A DNA stretch of 26,551 nucleotides from assembly GCF_000372725.1 (NCBI RefSeq), contig NW_005199363.1, positions 464,467 through 491,017 on the forward strand, written 5' to 3'. Both the position numbers and the translations under genes were made by a program. Origin of the DNA: Emiliania huxleyi CCMP1516. Lineage: Eukaryota; Haptophyta; Isochrysidales; Noelaerhabdaceae. Below, in pieces: positions 25,471-26,551 of this stretch (position 1 is its first letter; the number at the start of each line of letters is the position of its first letter). The notes beneath the pieces were generated by a model. It ran no database searches. It had not been told where the DNA came from and saw only the letters and a list, made by a program, of their open reading frames with translations.

Positions 25471-26352
25471 TCAGGGCCCCGTCCACTTCCCTCCCACTTG
25501 GCGCGTGATGATGAGGAGATGCCACCCAGGGCCAGGCCAGCCAGGGCAAGGGCGGAGGGCGAGAGCGGAGAGCGGAGGGCGGTGGTCCTGGTACGCGCAC
25601 TCACTCCCCTTGTTCTCTCTCTCTCTCTCAAATCGGAGGGTCGGTCTACGCAGCAAGCTTTGTGAACAAATGCGGCCCAACGGTTTCATTCCCAGTAGGA
25701 CGATCCAGAAGTTGCGCCAGATAGGGAGTGTGCCACGCGCCAGCTCCGACCGCGAGCGAGCGAGGGAGGGGCGGTCGGTCGGGGGCGGGGGGCGCGAGGC
25801 CTGCTTCGCCTCCTGGGTCTCAGCGAAGAGAGCGAGTAACCGTCGCAGTTCATCAAGTATGAGCTGCCGAAGATTGATCAGAGTCGCACACACAATCAAA
25901 CAACGCCACTTGCAAACATGGACATGGGGCGCCCGTCGCCGACTTGTCTCAAGTTGCTCGGACATCCAGTCGCAACGCAGAGGGCCCCCTGAGGCTGTGC
26001 CTCCAGTTGGTTGTAGAGCATGCAGCTCCATCAGCAGCGTCGCATGCTCCACGACGAGTACCTCCGGGTACCGCCCTCGCCACTGCGCGACGATCCGCGC
26101 GATCTGCACCCTGGCGCGAGCGGTCTCCATCTCGCGCCAGATCGCCCGCCGCCACCAGGCCCACCAATTCCCTCTGCTTCGCCCGCCACTGGCTCTCCCC
26201 CGCTCGCCGCGCACCGCCGCCGCTCGGTGTTTAGCGAGGTCGGCCTCCGCCTGGGCGCGCAAAGCTTCCGCCTCGGGCTCCTCCGCCGGCCGGGCTGGCG
26301 TGCCACCGCGGGCCGCCCCTGCGCCCGGCGCTTTCCGCAGCACCCAGGGCAT
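25471..26352 (-). CDS. Hypothetical protein with charged helical N-terminal half
   Basis: The open frame has 293 residues from the ATG at 26352 (MPWVLRKAPGAG). A run of charged helix (PAEEPEAEALRAQAEADLAK) leads to WWAWWRRAIWREMETARARV and ILDELRRLLALFAETQEAK, which look like real helices. The last third (after about residue 190) is rich in Arg, Pro and Ser and may be read-through after an exon. I do not recognise a domain. There is no experimental or comparative support, and competing plus-strand frames are mostly low complexity. Confidence 0.35.
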   Translation of the reverse strand: MPWVLRKAPGAGAARGGTPARPAEEPEAEALRAQAEADLAKHRAAAVRGERGRASGGRSRGNWWAWWRRAIWREMETARARVQIARIVAQWRGRYPEVLVVEHATLLMELHALQPTGGTASGGPLRCDWMSEQLETSRRRAPHVHVCKWRCLIVCATLINLRQLILDELRRLLALFAETQEAKQASRPPPPTDRPSLARSRSELARGTLPIWRNFWIVLLGMKPLGRICSQSLLRRPTLRFERERENKGSECAYQDHRPPLSALALRPCPGWPGPGWHLLIITRQVGGKWTGP

Positions 26353-26486
26353 CGCCCTCACACGTCATTTGGGTTGTTGAAACACGTGAGACTGTGAGAC
26401 GAATCAACGACTGGTTAGGGATATCCACCTCGAGAATTTTACAACAAAAGGCGGTCGCACGACACGATTCACGCGACAGGCGAGGC

Positions 26487-26520
26487 GCGGGCGACGGCTT
26501 CTGCAGAAGCCGTCGCCCGC
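26487..26520. repeat. Perfect 34-bp palindrome
   Basis: GCGGGCGACGGCTTCTG is followed at once by its exact reverse complement with no spacer. In RNA it would form a very stable hairpin; in DNA it could be a cruciform. It sits 135 bp upstream of the hypothetical minus-strand gene, near the right edge. Confidence 0.95.
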
Positions 26521-26551
26521 ACCACAGGAGCCCGACCCGAGCAACCCCGCC

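Overview
This is a window of a GC-rich nuclear genome from a unicellular eukaryote, most likely an alga of the haptophyte or pelagophyte kind. The evidence is spliced genes, mitochondrial-type N-termini, a mitochondrial carrier, an F-box/kelch protein, an AP2/RING protein, a 37-residue tandem-repeat protein of a type common in such algae, and long TG microsatellites. Bacterial features (operons with ribosome sites, CRISPR, IS elements) were not seen. The lineage is inferred from style and not proven; a dinoflagellate-related source is not excluded, because all 17 introns I could place end in AG with G as the next exon base and 10 of them begin with GC instead of GT.

Layout. 1-372: last exons of an unrecognised plus-strand gene. 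1090-3384: organelle-type protein with sixteen 37-residue helical repeats, followed by strong hairpins. 3679-7718: cupin, alpha/beta-hydrolase and CmcJ/AsaB-type oxygenase modules, which can be read as one spliced frame of 1021 residues. 8104-9018 (minus): mitochondrial carrier. 9034-9579: element-like segment in the divergent promoter region. 9770-12991: second CmcJ/AsaB-type oxygenase reading in frame into a complete 236-residue dienelactone hydrolase. 12992-15033: GC-rich, Pro/Arg-biased stretch with a kelch relic. 15034-16153 (minus): F-box/kelch gene with two homologous frameshifts. 17007-18486: FAD-dependent monooxygenase. 18737-19700: second two-module cupin. 19701-20950: no intact gene; an RCC1-like relic and a structured hairpin. 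20951-23128 (minus): AP2 plus RING protein. 23129-26551: microsatellites, a small hypothetical gene, mobile-element remnants, a MITE-like foldback, a hypothetical minus-strand gene and a 34-bp perfect palindrome.

How the genes may work together. Between 3679 and 19700 lie two cupins, two AsaB/CmcJ-type oxygenases, an alpha/beta-hydrolase, a dienelactone hydrolase, a group A flavin monooxygenase and a mitochondrial carrier. Several begin with Arg/Ser/Ala-rich, acid-poor leaders of mitochondrial type. I infer a eukaryotic metabolic gene cluster, perhaps for hydroxylating and opening an aromatic or lactone compound in or at the mitochondrion. The substrate cannot be told from sequence.

The second theme is intron birth. 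At many introns the first 8-13 bases resemble the first bases of the following exon, as target-site duplications of introner elements would. One intron (7000-7166) is clearly related to a reverse-complement sequence at 24350-24500, so it is a dispersed element now acting as an intron.
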